Source: Pelagibacteraceae bacterium AG-359-O02 (GTDB taxonomy: Bacteria; Pseudomonadota; Alphaproteobacteria; Pelagibacterales; Pelagibacteraceae). From it: a stretch of 64,000 nt of DNA. The stretch lies in assembly GCA_003280485.1 (NCBI GenBank), contig QCEU01000003.1, forward strand, positions 91,544-155,543, written 5' to 3'. The notes beneath the pieces were generated by a model. It was not told where the DNA came from. It searched no databases and saw only the letters and a list, made by a program, of their open reading frames with translations. How positions within the stretch are numbered: the stretch's first letter is position 1; each line of letters begins with the position of its first letter. Below, piece after piece: positions 54,061-61,955 of this stretch. The translations under genes were made by a program, and so were the position numbers.

Positions 54061-55011
54061 TTTTACTTTTTTACTGTCTTCAAGTTTACCATCGAAAAAA
54101 TCAAAAATATTTTGAATAGTTTCTTTTGCCATTCTTGTCATGCATTCCTCAGTGAATGCTGCAGCATGAGGACTAAGGAAAACTTTGTCATTTTTTAATA
54201 AAGGATTATCAGCCTTTGGAGGCTCTACCTCAAATACATCAATTCCTGCTCCAAAAATCAAATTTTCATTCAATGCCCTATCTAAATCTTTTTCATTTAT
54301 AATACCGCCTCTTGCAGCATTTATGATGATGCAGTTTTTTTTCATCGTTTTTAGAAGTTCGTAATTTATAATATTTTTAGTTTGATCAGTTAAAGGTATA
54401 TGGAGTGAGACAGCATCCATATCTTTAATAGCCTCAGATAAATCTTCAACTTTTTTACCACCCATTTTGCTTATTGTTTCTGAATCTACAAATGGATCGT
54501 AAACAAAAACGTTCATTTCAAATCCTAAACATCTTTTAATCAATGCTTTTCCTATTCTTCCAAATCCAGCAATAAGAATGTTTTTATCCCAAATCTCTAT
54601 AGTTTTTGGTAATTTATTTCGTTCAGTAAATTTTCCACTTTTGACTGAATGGTCATACATACTCTTTCTTTTTGAAATACTTAAAAGCATGAAAAGAACA
54701 TGTTCTGCAACTGCCACAGCATTTGCTGTTGCGGTTATTGCTACGTCGATGTTTCCTTTTTTACAGCTATTTAAATCAATATTATCATAACCAACTCCAT
54801 GTCTTGAAATTATTTTAAGGTTTTTTGCATTTTCAATTGCCTCAGCAGGTAATATCGAAGTTCTTAAAGAAACTGCATCTGCATCTACAATTTTTTGTTT
54901 CACATTTTCAACACTTAAATCTTCAATAACCTCGTAACTATAGTCGCTATTACTTTTTAATAATTCCATACCTTTTTCATGAATAGGTTGGACAATGAGA
55001 ATTTTTTTCAT
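54055..55011 (-). CDS. D-2-hydroxyacid dehydrogenase (SerA-like)
   Basis: 318 residues. NAD-dependent dehydrogenase with substrate-side GVGYDNIDLNSCKK, NAD-binding GFGRIGKALIKRC, and catalytic Arg in NAARGGIINE, Glu in FEVEPPKADNPL, and His in SPHAAAF. No ACT or long C-terminal domain, so probably not the regulated 3-phosphoglycerate dehydrogenase of serine synthesis. Might act on the hydroxy- or keto-acids produced nearby. Substrate unknown. Confidence 0.85.
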   Translation of the reverse strand: MKKILIVQPIHEKGMELLKSNSDYSYEVIEDLSVENVKQKIVDADAVSLRTSILPAEAIENAKNLKIISRHGVGYDNIDLNSCKKGNIDVAITATANAVAVAEHVLFMLLSISKRKSMYDHSVKSGKFTERNKLPKTIEIWDKNILIAGFGRIGKALIKRCLGFEMNVFVYDPFVDSETISKMGGKKVEDLSEAIKDMDAVSLHIPLTDQTKNIINYELLKTMKKNCIIINAARGGIINEKDLDRALNENLIFGAGIDVFEVEPPKADNPLLKNDKVFLSPHAAAFTEECMTRMAKETIQNIFDFFDGKLEDSKKVKL

Positions 55012-55025
55012 AATTTTAAAAAAAA

Positions 55026-56015
55026 TTATATTAGTCTAGCAAGATCTCTTTTACTATTTCTAAATGTTGGAAGTGGATATTTAAATGCATACTTTCTTGG
55101 AATACATTTATTCTTTGCCTTTTCCCACAAAGCAATCCATTGCTTATAGTTGTGGATTGTAATATTTTTTTTATTTTTACTTCTTACATAAAAATTGGGC
55201 AAAGGTTTCCTGCCAGATGGGGTTCCAGCTCTATTGTATCTTAAATCAGCGCTAATTCTAAAGTCATTAGATCTATTAGGCAATGAACAGTGAATGGAGT
55301 GTTTGTGCAAAATAATAATATCGCCAACATTAGCCTCCAGAAAAATTGGCTTGTAATTATTAAGTAGTTTACTATCTTTTATTTCTACCTGACCTCTATA
55401 TCCTGATATATGATTCAATAGTCCCAATTTATTAATTTCTTTTACTGTAATCATGCATCCATTTTTTTTAGTAGTTTTAGTAAATGGAATCCAAACAGTT
55501 ACCATATCAGTTAATCTTTGTCCCAAAGATGATAATACTGCTGCATCTTGATGCCATGGAGTTCTACCCGAAAGACCATCGTGAACAGAATGTTCAGGTA
55601 ATTTATTTTCGGGTTGTTTAATTCTTGTATTTTGAACTGGATTTGAAAGAATTTCTGGCCCTAATAATTTTTCAACCACATCCAAGATTTTTTTGTGATT
55701 AATTAAATTCCATAAAGATTGAGATGCAAAATAATCACTATCTTTCTTCACGTGATCTCTTGGAAGTCTAGTATTAAAATATTGATCAAGATCATAAATT
55801 TTTAGTTTTGAAATGTATGTGTATTTTTTTCTAAAGCTATATTTAAAAATTTTTTCTTTCATATGCTTAGGAGCAAATTTATGAACTAAATTGTCCATTA
55901 CATATTCCATGTCATTTAAAATTGGTTTTAAATCTTTATTGAAATTAAGAACATTTCTTACTCTTAGGAAGCCATCTCTATCTAAAATACTCTTTAATTT
56001 AGTCTTAATTTTCAT
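55026..56015 (-). CDS. Phytanoyl-CoA dioxygenase (PhyH) family protein
   Basis: 329 residues of the Fe(II)/2-oxoglutarate PhyH superfamily. Iron ligands are H155 and D157 (TPWHQDAAV) and H242 (HSIHCSLPNRSND), with R253 placed to bind 2-oxoglutarate. N- and C-terminal parts are Lys-rich. Start 6 bases from the next oxygenase gene's end. Such enzymes hydroxylate lipids, amino acids or small metabolites, and in marine bacteria often phosphonates or osmolytes; substrate unknown. Confidence 0.85.
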   Translation of the reverse strand: MKIKTKLKSILDRDGFLRVRNVLNFNKDLKPILNDMEYVMDNLVHKFAPKHMKEKIFKYSFRKKYTYISKLKIYDLDQYFNTRLPRDHVKKDSDYFASQSLWNLINHKKILDVVEKLLGPEILSNPVQNTRIKQPENKLPEHSVHDGLSGRTPWHQDAAVLSSLGQRLTDMVTVWIPFTKTTKKNGCMITVKEINKLGLLNHISGYRGQVEIKDSKLLNNYKPIFLEANVGDIIILHKHSIHCSLPNRSNDFRISADLRYNRAGTPSGRKPLPNFYVRSKNKKNITIHNYKQWIALWEKAKNKCIPRKYAFKYPLPTFRNSKRDLARLI

Positions 56016-56020
56016 AGTTA

Positions 56021-56881
56021 TTAATATTTTAGCAAATAATTCGAATCATGAAAAGATGTAAGCATTCTTTTTTTCGTCGCAACAATATGTGGATGATATT
56101 CAAAATTTTTATATTTCCATATCACTGGCTTGTTAAGAGCATAACTTCCATAAATAAAAAATCTTTTTGGACAGTTTTTTTCCTTAAATCTATTTACTCC
56201 GTGATAAGAATTTGGAGTAGATTTAAAGAAAATTACACTTCCCTGTTTTGGTGTGAATTCCTTTAATTTATCAAGTTCATTAATATTAGGAAACCTTCTA
56301 AAGCTTTTTCTAAGGTTTTTGTTTACTTTTTTCTTATATAAAGTAAGAGATCCTCCATTTTTTTTTGGTATATCGGTTAAATAGATCAAAAAATTATATA
56401 GCCTATTCACATCATCTCTATGTGGTCTCAATCTATATCCTCCTTTAGATACTGAGAAATCAATATCTAAATTTAAATTTGGGTTTTTATAATCTTTACC
56501 TAGTAGTTTTTTTAGCTCTTTGGAATTTACTTTTCTTTTTAGTGTATATTTTTTTTTATTAAATTTTTTTGGTTTAAACAAACTTTCCCAAGTATTTGCC
56601 TTAAATTCTTTTTTAAATTTTTTATCAATTTTGTTATAAAAGGATTGTGTATTGAAAGTAGCAAAAAGTTTTTTTGAGAATTTAGAACTTGAGATATATT
56701 TGTTGAAATTTTTTGATCCTTTATTAATCCTGTTTCTGCCACCCATAATCATATCATCAAAACTTTTTGAATTAGTTATTTCTTTAATTAAAGAATTACA
56801 CACTTTTTTACTGATTATTTGTTCTCCAACAATGACTGGGAAGTTTGATTTAATTTTCTTTAGTTTACTAATTTTCAGCAT
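56021..56881 (-). CDS. Fe(II)/2-oxoglutarate oxygenase-like protein
   Basis: 286 residues. A double-stranded beta-helix oxygenase signature is visible: H154 and D156 (RLRPHRDDVNRLYNFLIYLTD), H227 (SYHGVNRF) and an Arg near 240 (PKRFFIYGSY). The N-terminal part (1-120) is unusually Lys-rich. Prolyl-hydroxylase-like family members act on proteins or small molecules. Immediately upstream of the PhyH gene on the same strand, so the two are likely co-transcribed. Substrate unknown. Confidence 0.75.
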   Translation of the reverse strand: MLKISKLKKIKSNFPVIVGEQIISKKVCNSLIKEITNSKSFDDMIMGGRNRINKGSKNFNKYISSSKFSKKLFATFNTQSFYNKIDKKFKKEFKANTWESLFKPKKFNKKKYTLKRKVNSKELKKLLGKDYKNPNLNLDIDFSVSKGGYRLRPHRDDVNRLYNFLIYLTDIPKKNGGSLTLYKKKVNKNLRKSFRRFPNINELDKLKEFTPKQGSVIFFKSTPNSYHGVNRFKEKNCPKRFFIYGSYALNKPVIWKYKNFEYHPHIVATKKRMLTSFHDSNYLLKY

Positions 56882-57826
56882 TTAGCTGTACATGCCCTCT
56901 TTTACTTTAATCATTTTGTACATAAGGTCATTTAATGGTGTGGCTATTCCATGTTTTTTTCCTATTTTAGACACGGCGCCACTTATGAAATCAATTTCAG
57001 TTTTTCTTTTATAAAGCACATCAAAAGCCATTGAAGACTTATTTGTTTGTTTTGAGTCAACAATTTTATTAAACATAAATAAACACTCATCTTCAGAAAC
57101 ATTAACGCCATCTGCTAAAGCAACGTCTCTTGTTTCTAAAATTATCTCTTTTCCTAAACTTCTAGAAACGTCGTTGGCACTATTATTTATGTAAAGATCA
57201 GTATGATGTAGATCAAAAATAGCTGAAAGTGGGCCTATTGCGGTTAAAGCAAAAAGTTTCATCCATTTTCTTTTTTTTACATCCTCAGCAGCAATCATTT
57301 CCAAATTATGAGCAGTAAATGTGTCTGCAATTTCGGTTATTCTATTAGTTATCCCACCATCATATTCTCCAATCCAAGAGGGTAAAGAAGCATGATTCAT
57401 AATATGACCAGGACCTAAGATATTCGATGCTTGAGTTGTTGTTCCTCCGATTACTTTTTCATCGCCAACAATACTTTTCATTATAGCTTCATGTCCAATT
57501 CCATTTTGAAAAGACATAAAAACTGTTTTATCGTTAATAATATTTTTAATACTTTTTAAAGCAGGCTCTAGAGCTGTTGCTTTACACATCACTATCACAG
57601 CATCAACTTTTCCAATTGTAGATGGATCTGATGTTGCTGGTACTTTTATAAATCTATCACCACCATGACCATCCATCTTGAGACCATTTTTATTTATTTC
57701 ATCAACATGCTCTTTCCAAACGTCAATGAGCGTTACATTTAGACCTTTTTCTGCTAGTAGGCCTCCAAATAGACAACCCATTGCTCCTGCACCAAGAACT
57801 GCAACTTTTAAATCTTTATTATTCAT
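56882..57826 (-). CDS. Ketopantoate reductase (PanE/ApbA) family protein
   Basis: 314 residues. N-terminal Rossmann motif VAVLGAGAMGCLFGGLL, then the ApbA C-terminal helical domain with catalytic K190 (RKWMKLFALTAIGPLSA) and E277 (KRKTEIDFISGA), and SSMAFD before it. Both active-site residues are intact. PanE reduces 2-dehydropantoate to pantoate; other members use related 2-oxo acids. The divergent neighbour group holds a PanB homologue, so either pantoate-type chemistry or another hydroxy-acid pathway is suggested. Confidence 0.85.
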   Translation of the reverse strand: MNNKDLKVAVLGAGAMGCLFGGLLAEKGLNVTLIDVWKEHVDEINKNGLKMDGHGGDRFIKVPATSDPSTIGKVDAVIVMCKATALEPALKSIKNIINDKTVFMSFQNGIGHEAIMKSIVGDEKVIGGTTTQASNILGPGHIMNHASLPSWIGEYDGGITNRITEIADTFTAHNLEMIAAEDVKKRKWMKLFALTAIGPLSAIFDLHHTDLYINNSANDVSRSLGKEIILETRDVALADGVNVSEDECLFMFNKIVDSKQTNKSSMAFDVLYKRKTEIDFISGAVSKIGKKHGIATPLNDLMYKMIKVKEGMYS

Positions 57827-57845
57827 TTTTAAAATCGAAATATAT

Positions 57846-57878
57846 TTATGTAAAAAAATTATGCAATATATTATGTAA
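57846..57878. repeat. Three TTATGyAA repeats between the PanE-like and DUF1907 genes
   Basis: TTATGTAA (57846-57853), TTATGCAA (57859-57866) and TTATGTAA (57871-57878) are direct repeats at 12-13 base spacing in a 63-base gap between divergent starts. Spacing near one helical turn would put all three on roughly one face of DNA, as for a regulator with several contacts. The first lies about 20 bases from the PanE-like start. No regulator gene is adjacent. Confidence 0.5.
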
Positions 57879-57889
57879 ATAATTTATAT

Positions 57890-58858
57890 ATGGAATTAAA
57901 AATAGAAAAAGGAATTTTCAAAAAATTTAAGTTAGAAGAAATATCAAACGCATTAGAAAAAGGTCTGTTAAAGAATTATGACAGTGTAAAAGCAGAAGTA
58001 ATTGATTGTCCAAATTTAAGAAACTGGGATTGTCCGTCTGAAGGCATGAGTGGTAACCAAAGGATAATCGATGTTGGAGGAGAGCCTTACATGCATGATC
58101 CTAAATATCTTGGAACAGAATTTGATTATTTTGAAATCTCTAAAATGATTGGATCAGAAAGATCGTACGCACTTGGCGCAGGATCTGGAGCAATGTCTTG
58201 CCTGGATGGACACTGTGGAGAATTGGTTATAAATGAAAACTTTATTACAAAAGAAAATAAATCTTTAATTGCTAGGGTAGGAAAAGATAAAGAATGTATA
58301 GTAGAGGACTATACTGCAAGCAAACATGGCGGGCTGGGTAATGTTTATTATTCAGATGGTCTTAAAGGAAAAGTTATATATTTAAAGATAAAAAAAAGAA
58401 TTGGAAAACAAGGTTCATTACCTCAATCAATAAGAGCAGTACTTTCAGAAAATCTTAAAATTGGGAATAAAGATCATATTGCTCTTGCTGGTGTATTTAG
58501 AGTTTTGAATGGAAAAATAAGATCACATGTACAACCAGATTATAAGGATATAAAACATGAATATTATGACCCACAATTGATGAAATGCACAAAAGATTTT
58601 CTACAATTTTATGAGCCTGTTGGACCAAAATTACAATGCTATACTGTTTTATGGACTGGTGATCCAACGGGAGGAGAATTAAATTTAAGAGAGTCCGGTG
58701 AGCATACTCACTTTCACTCATATGAGCATAAGAATGATGCTGGACATTATCATTTTGACGTTTCACCAGATGAAATTGAATATGAAGGGTACTTTAATAT
58801 TGCACAAGAAGTACATAGAGTGAATAATATCTATAAAGAATTAAAAAATATAAAATGA
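57890..58858 (+). CDS. DUF1907 protein, C11orf54-like putative ester hydrolase
   Basis: 322 residues of the PTD012/C11orf54 family. The zinc-binding HxHx9H motif is present exactly: H274, H276 and H286 in EHTHFHSYEHKNDAGHYHFD. Also typical are RIIDVGGEPYMHDPKYLG, ALGAGSGAMSCLDGHCGEL and GGLGNVYYSDG. The human protein is a Zn enzyme with ester hydrolase activity in vitro; its natural substrate is uncertain. The gene stop overlaps the start of the PanB-like gene by 4 bases, so the two are likely translated together. Confidence 0.88.
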   Translation: MELKIEKGIFKKFKLEEISNALEKGLLKNYDSVKAEVIDCPNLRNWDCPSEGMSGNQRIIDVGGEPYMHDPKYLGTEFDYFEISKMIGSERSYALGAGSGAMSCLDGHCGELVINENFITKENKSLIARVGKDKECIVEDYTASKHGGLGNVYYSDGLKGKVIYLKIKKRIGKQGSLPQSIRAVLSENLKIGNKDHIALAGVFRVLNGKIRSHVQPDYKDIKHEYYDPQLMKCTKDFLQFYEPVGPKLQCYTVLWTGDPTGGELNLRESGEHTHFHSYEHKNDAGHYHFDVSPDEIEYEGYFNIAQEVHRVNNIYKELKNIK

Positions 58859-59670
58859 AAAAGATTTATACTTGGGCTGCTCAACCTGCTAACAGAACTC
58901 TTACAGTTGATGATCTTAAAAAAGCAAAAGGAAAAAAAAAATTTACTCAAGTCACAGCTAATACAATAGATGAAGCTGAGGCCGCAGAGAAGGCTGGATT
59001 TGACATGATAATCTGTAATGCTTTTAATGTGAAACAGGTGAGAGAGGGATCAAAAAATCTATTTTTAACTGCTGCGCTAGTATTAAATAAATTCGTCACT
59101 TCGGAAGATATCATGAGAGGAGCGTTTGAAGCCCTAGAAAATGGAGCTGATGCTGTAATGACACCTAGAAGTATGAAGATCATAGAAATGCTGGCTAATG
59201 AAGATGTTCCAGTTATGGGACATCTTGGTTTAGTTCCAAGAAAATCTACGTGGATTGGTGGTTTAAGAGCAGTAGGAAAAAATAGTGAAGAGGCACATAA
59301 ACTTTTTTTAAAATTTAAAAGATTAGAAGATGCAGGAGCTTTTTCTGCCGAATGTGAGGTTATTCCAGAAAATGTAATGGGAGAAATCTCTAAAAGAACG
59401 AATATAGTTACAGTATCTTTAGGTTCAGGAAAGAAAGCTGACGTAATGTATCTGTTCATGGAAGACATATGTGGAGATACTTTAAATCCTCCAAGACATT
59501 CAAAAGCTTATGGAAATTTATTAAAATTAAAAAATGAAATAAAAGTTGAGAGAGTTCGAGCTCTTAAGGCATTCAAAAAAGACTCAATGGCAGGAAAATT
59601 TCCAGGAAAAAAACAATCTTCAAATTTAAATAAAAAAGAGTTCGAGTCTTTTCTTGATAAGCTTGATTAA
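58855..59670 (+). CDS. Divergent PanB-like (ketopantoate hydroxymethyltransferase superfamily) protein
   Basis: 271 residues resembling PanB: KKFTQVTANTIDEAEAAEKAGFDMI at the barrel start and MGHLGLVPRKSTWIGGLRAVGK matching the PanB GHLGLTPQ...GGYKVQG segment; E168 (CEVIP) fits catalytic E181 of E. coli. But the metal ligand D45 is N55 (MIICNAF), the ADLPF stretch with D84 is missing and the KIEGG stretch is VMTPRS. It is probably not a normal ketopantoate synthase. Placed in a pathway with PanE-like and HpcH/HpaI genes. Other PEP-mutase/isocitrate-lyase-like barrels are the alternative family. Confidence 0.65.
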   Translation: MKKIYTWAAQPANRTLTVDDLKKAKGKKKFTQVTANTIDEAEAAEKAGFDMIICNAFNVKQVREGSKNLFLTAALVLNKFVTSEDIMRGAFEALENGADAVMTPRSMKIIEMLANEDVPVMGHLGLVPRKSTWIGGLRAVGKNSEEAHKLFLKFKRLEDAGAFSAECEVIPENVMGEISKRTNIVTVSLGSGKKADVMYLFMEDICGDTLNPPRHSKAYGNLLKLKNEIKVERVRALKAFKKDSMAGKFPGKKQSSNLNKKEFESFLDKLD

Positions 59671-60458
59671 TAAGTTTCAGATTCTTTTTTGCTTATTGAG
59701 CCTTTCATTTTTTCAACAATTGCTTTAGCACCTGCGCTCATTGCTCTTTGATCTGCACCAATAGTTACAAAGTTAAAACCTTTGTCGATCATTTTTTGCG
59801 CGTACTCTGGAGTTCCATTATGAATTCCTGCAAATATATTATTTTTTTTGGCATGCTCTAATATTCTTAATATTTCTGAATAAGCTTTTGTATCTTCTGC
59901 TCTGTCAAACCCAGGCTTTTCTCCTATTGCTAAACTTAAGTCAGCTGGACCAATATATATTCCATCTACGCCATCTGTTGACATAATCTCATCTAATTTA
60001 TCTAATGACTCTTTTGTTTCAATCATAGCTAATTTTAAAATTTCATCATTTGCATGGTCGGCATAATCAGCTCCACCATAAATCAATCCTCTAACAGGAC
60101 CAAAACTTCTATATCCTCTTGGAGGATACATACAAGCTTGAACAAATCTTTCCGCCTCTTCTTTATTACTTACCATTGGACATATAATTCCATAACAACC
60201 AGCGTCTAAAATTTTCATTATTTGGCCTGGTTCATTCCAATTTACTCTAGCAAGAGGAGTTACATCAGTTGATGAAATTGTTTGAAGCATTGGAAGTGCA
60301 TTTGTGTAATCAACAAGTCCATGTTGCATATCTACAGTTAGAGAGTCCCAACCTTGATGCGCCATAACTTCGGCTGATACAGTGCTTGGTATTTGTAACC
60401 AACCATTTACAACAGGCTTACCATCAGCCATCATTTGTTTGACTTTATTTTTTCTCAT
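59667..60458 (-). CDS. HpcH/HpaI-family aldolase (2-oxo-acid aldolase)
   Basis: 263 residues, metal-dependent class II aldolase of the HpaI/RhmA/GarL type. Catalytic H46 (DMQHGLVDY), R71 (LARVNWNEPGQI), metal ligands E147 (MIETKE) and D173 (GIYIGPADLSLAIGE), and the PPRGYRSFGPVRG loop. It condenses or splits pyruvate (or similar) with an aldehyde. Upstream on the same transcript is an aldehyde dehydrogenase (TAATG overlap), which could oxidise the aldehyde released. It converges on the PanB-like gene with a 4-base overlap. Confidence 0.92.
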   Translation of the reverse strand: MRKNKVKQMMADGKPVVNGWLQIPSTVSAEVMAHQGWDSLTVDMQHGLVDYTNALPMLQTISSTDVTPLARVNWNEPGQIMKILDAGCYGIICPMVSNKEEAERFVQACMYPPRGYRSFGPVRGLIYGGADYADHANDEILKLAMIETKESLDKLDEIMSTDGVDGIYIGPADLSLAIGEKPGFDRAEDTKAYSEILRILEHAKKNNIFAGIHNGTPEYAQKMIDKGFNFVTIGADQRAMSAGAKAIVEKMKGSISKKESETY

Positions 60459-61900
60459 TAATAATTGAGACCGAAGTGAGTATACTTAACGTTCAAATAA
60501 TCTTTGATAGCCATTGAACCACCTTCTCTTCCATACCCTGTTTGTTTTATTCCTCCAAAAGGTACTTCAGCAAATGCAATTGTTGGATGGTTCACTGCGC
60601 ATGTTCCGGTTTCCATTTTTTCTGATACTTTGTGCGCTTTTTCTAAAGAATTAGTGTAAATATAGCTTGCTAAACCAAGGTCATTGTCATTTGCTCTTTC
60701 CACAACTTCATCTGTGTCTTTAAAAGTAAGCAATGGAACTAAAGGTCCGAATGGCTCTTCTTTAGCAATTGTAAAATTATCTTTAACATTGTCAAAAACA
60801 GTTGGTTCATAAAAATACCCTTTGTTAAAACCAGCAGGTCTTTTTCCACCACATAAAACACTAGCTCCTTCATTTTTAGTTTTTTCTACTAATGCCTCTA
60901 TTTCATTTAATCTTTTTTCTGTTGTTAAAGGCCCTAGAATTGTATCTTCATCCATTCCGTTACCAACTTTAAGCTTGGTGACTTTTTCAACTAAAGTTTT
61001 AGCAAATTCATCTTTTTTACTTTCATGAATATAAAACCTTGCAGGTGATATACAAACTTGACCATTATTTCTAAATTTAGCAGTGATTGCCATGTCAGTT
61101 ACTTTGTTAATATCTACGTCGTCAAAAACAATAAAAGGTGAATGACCACTTAACTCCATTGTGACTCTTTGAACTTTTTCAGCAGCTTGTTTTAAAATTA
61201 GTTTTCCAACTCTTGTTGAACCAGTGATAGAAACTTTTTTCACTATATCAGATGATATTAATTGAGATGAGATTTTAGCTGGATCACCAGATAATAAATT
61301 TACTACTCCTGGAGGAACACCTGCATCATTTATAATATTCATAAGCTCCATTACACTACCTGGAGTAATTACATCAGGCTTACAAATTACTGAACATCCT
61401 GCAGCTAAGGCAGTAGAAATTTTTCTTGAAGATAAAACTATTGGAAAATTCCATGGTATTAATCCAGCAACAACTCCTACTGGCTCATATTTCACGTACA
61501 TTCTTGTATGTTCAAATCTACTTTCAACTATCTGACCATAAATTCTTTTTGTTTCTTCAGAGTTCCATTCAAAAATATCTGCAGCTCCTCCAACTTCTCC
61601 TTTTGCTTCTGATAGTGGTTTACCAACTTCTAATGTTAGCCACTTAGCTAAAACATCCGTTCTCTCTCTCATTAGATCAGCAATTTTTCTTATAATTTTT
61701 GATCTTTGCCAAGGTGGAGTATTTCTCCAAACTTCTAGACCTTTTTCTGCAGATTTAAGTGCTTTGTTTACATCTTCTTCACCCGCCTTAGATGCCTTAC
61801 CTAAAACTTCCTCAGTTGCAGGATTTAAAACATCATAAGTTTCATTATTTTGTGATGCTTGCCATTTGCCATCAATGAATTGTCCAAATTTGCTATACAT
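60458..61900 (-). CDS. NAD(P)-dependent aldehyde dehydrogenase
   Basis: 480 residues. N151 (IPWNFPIVL), K174 (ICKPDVITPG), the fingerprint SITGSTRVGK, E249 (TMELSGHSPFIVFDD) and C283 (NNGQVCISPARF) form the active site; NHPTIAFAEVPFGGIKQTGYGREGG follows near the C-terminus. Resembles succinate-semialdehyde or lactaldehyde dehydrogenases. Co-transcribed with the HpcH/HpaI aldolase; the CoA-dependent MmsA/IolA type is not supported because its sequence has no CoA-type signature I can recognise. Exact aldehyde unknown. Confidence 0.93.
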   Translation of the reverse strand: MYSKFGQFIDGKWQASQNNETYDVLNPATEEVLGKASKAGEEDVNKALKSAEKGLEVWRNTPPWQRSKIIRKIADLMRERTDVLAKWLTLEVGKPLSEAKGEVGGAADIFEWNSEETKRIYGQIVESRFEHTRMYVKYEPVGVVAGLIPWNFPIVLSSRKISTALAAGCSVICKPDVITPGSVMELMNIINDAGVPPGVVNLLSGDPAKISSQLISSDIVKKVSITGSTRVGKLILKQAAEKVQRVTMELSGHSPFIVFDDVDINKVTDMAITAKFRNNGQVCISPARFYIHESKKDEFAKTLVEKVTKLKVGNGMDEDTILGPLTTEKRLNEIEALVEKTKNEGASVLCGGKRPAGFNKGYFYEPTVFDNVKDNFTIAKEEPFGPLVPLLTFKDTDEVVERANDNDLGLASYIYTNSLEKAHKVSEKMETGTCAVNHPTIAFAEVPFGGIKQTGYGREGGSMAIKDYLNVKYTHFGLNY

Positions 61901-61955
61901 AATTTTTATTTTGTGGTTTATTAGTTGAATATTTGAGGAGAATATAACGAGAAAA

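Noticed and set aside
58947..59468. 173-residue open frame on the minus strand
   Set aside because: It is antisense to the PanB-like gene, has no family features and is Ser/Ala/Phe-biased in the way of a shadow frame.
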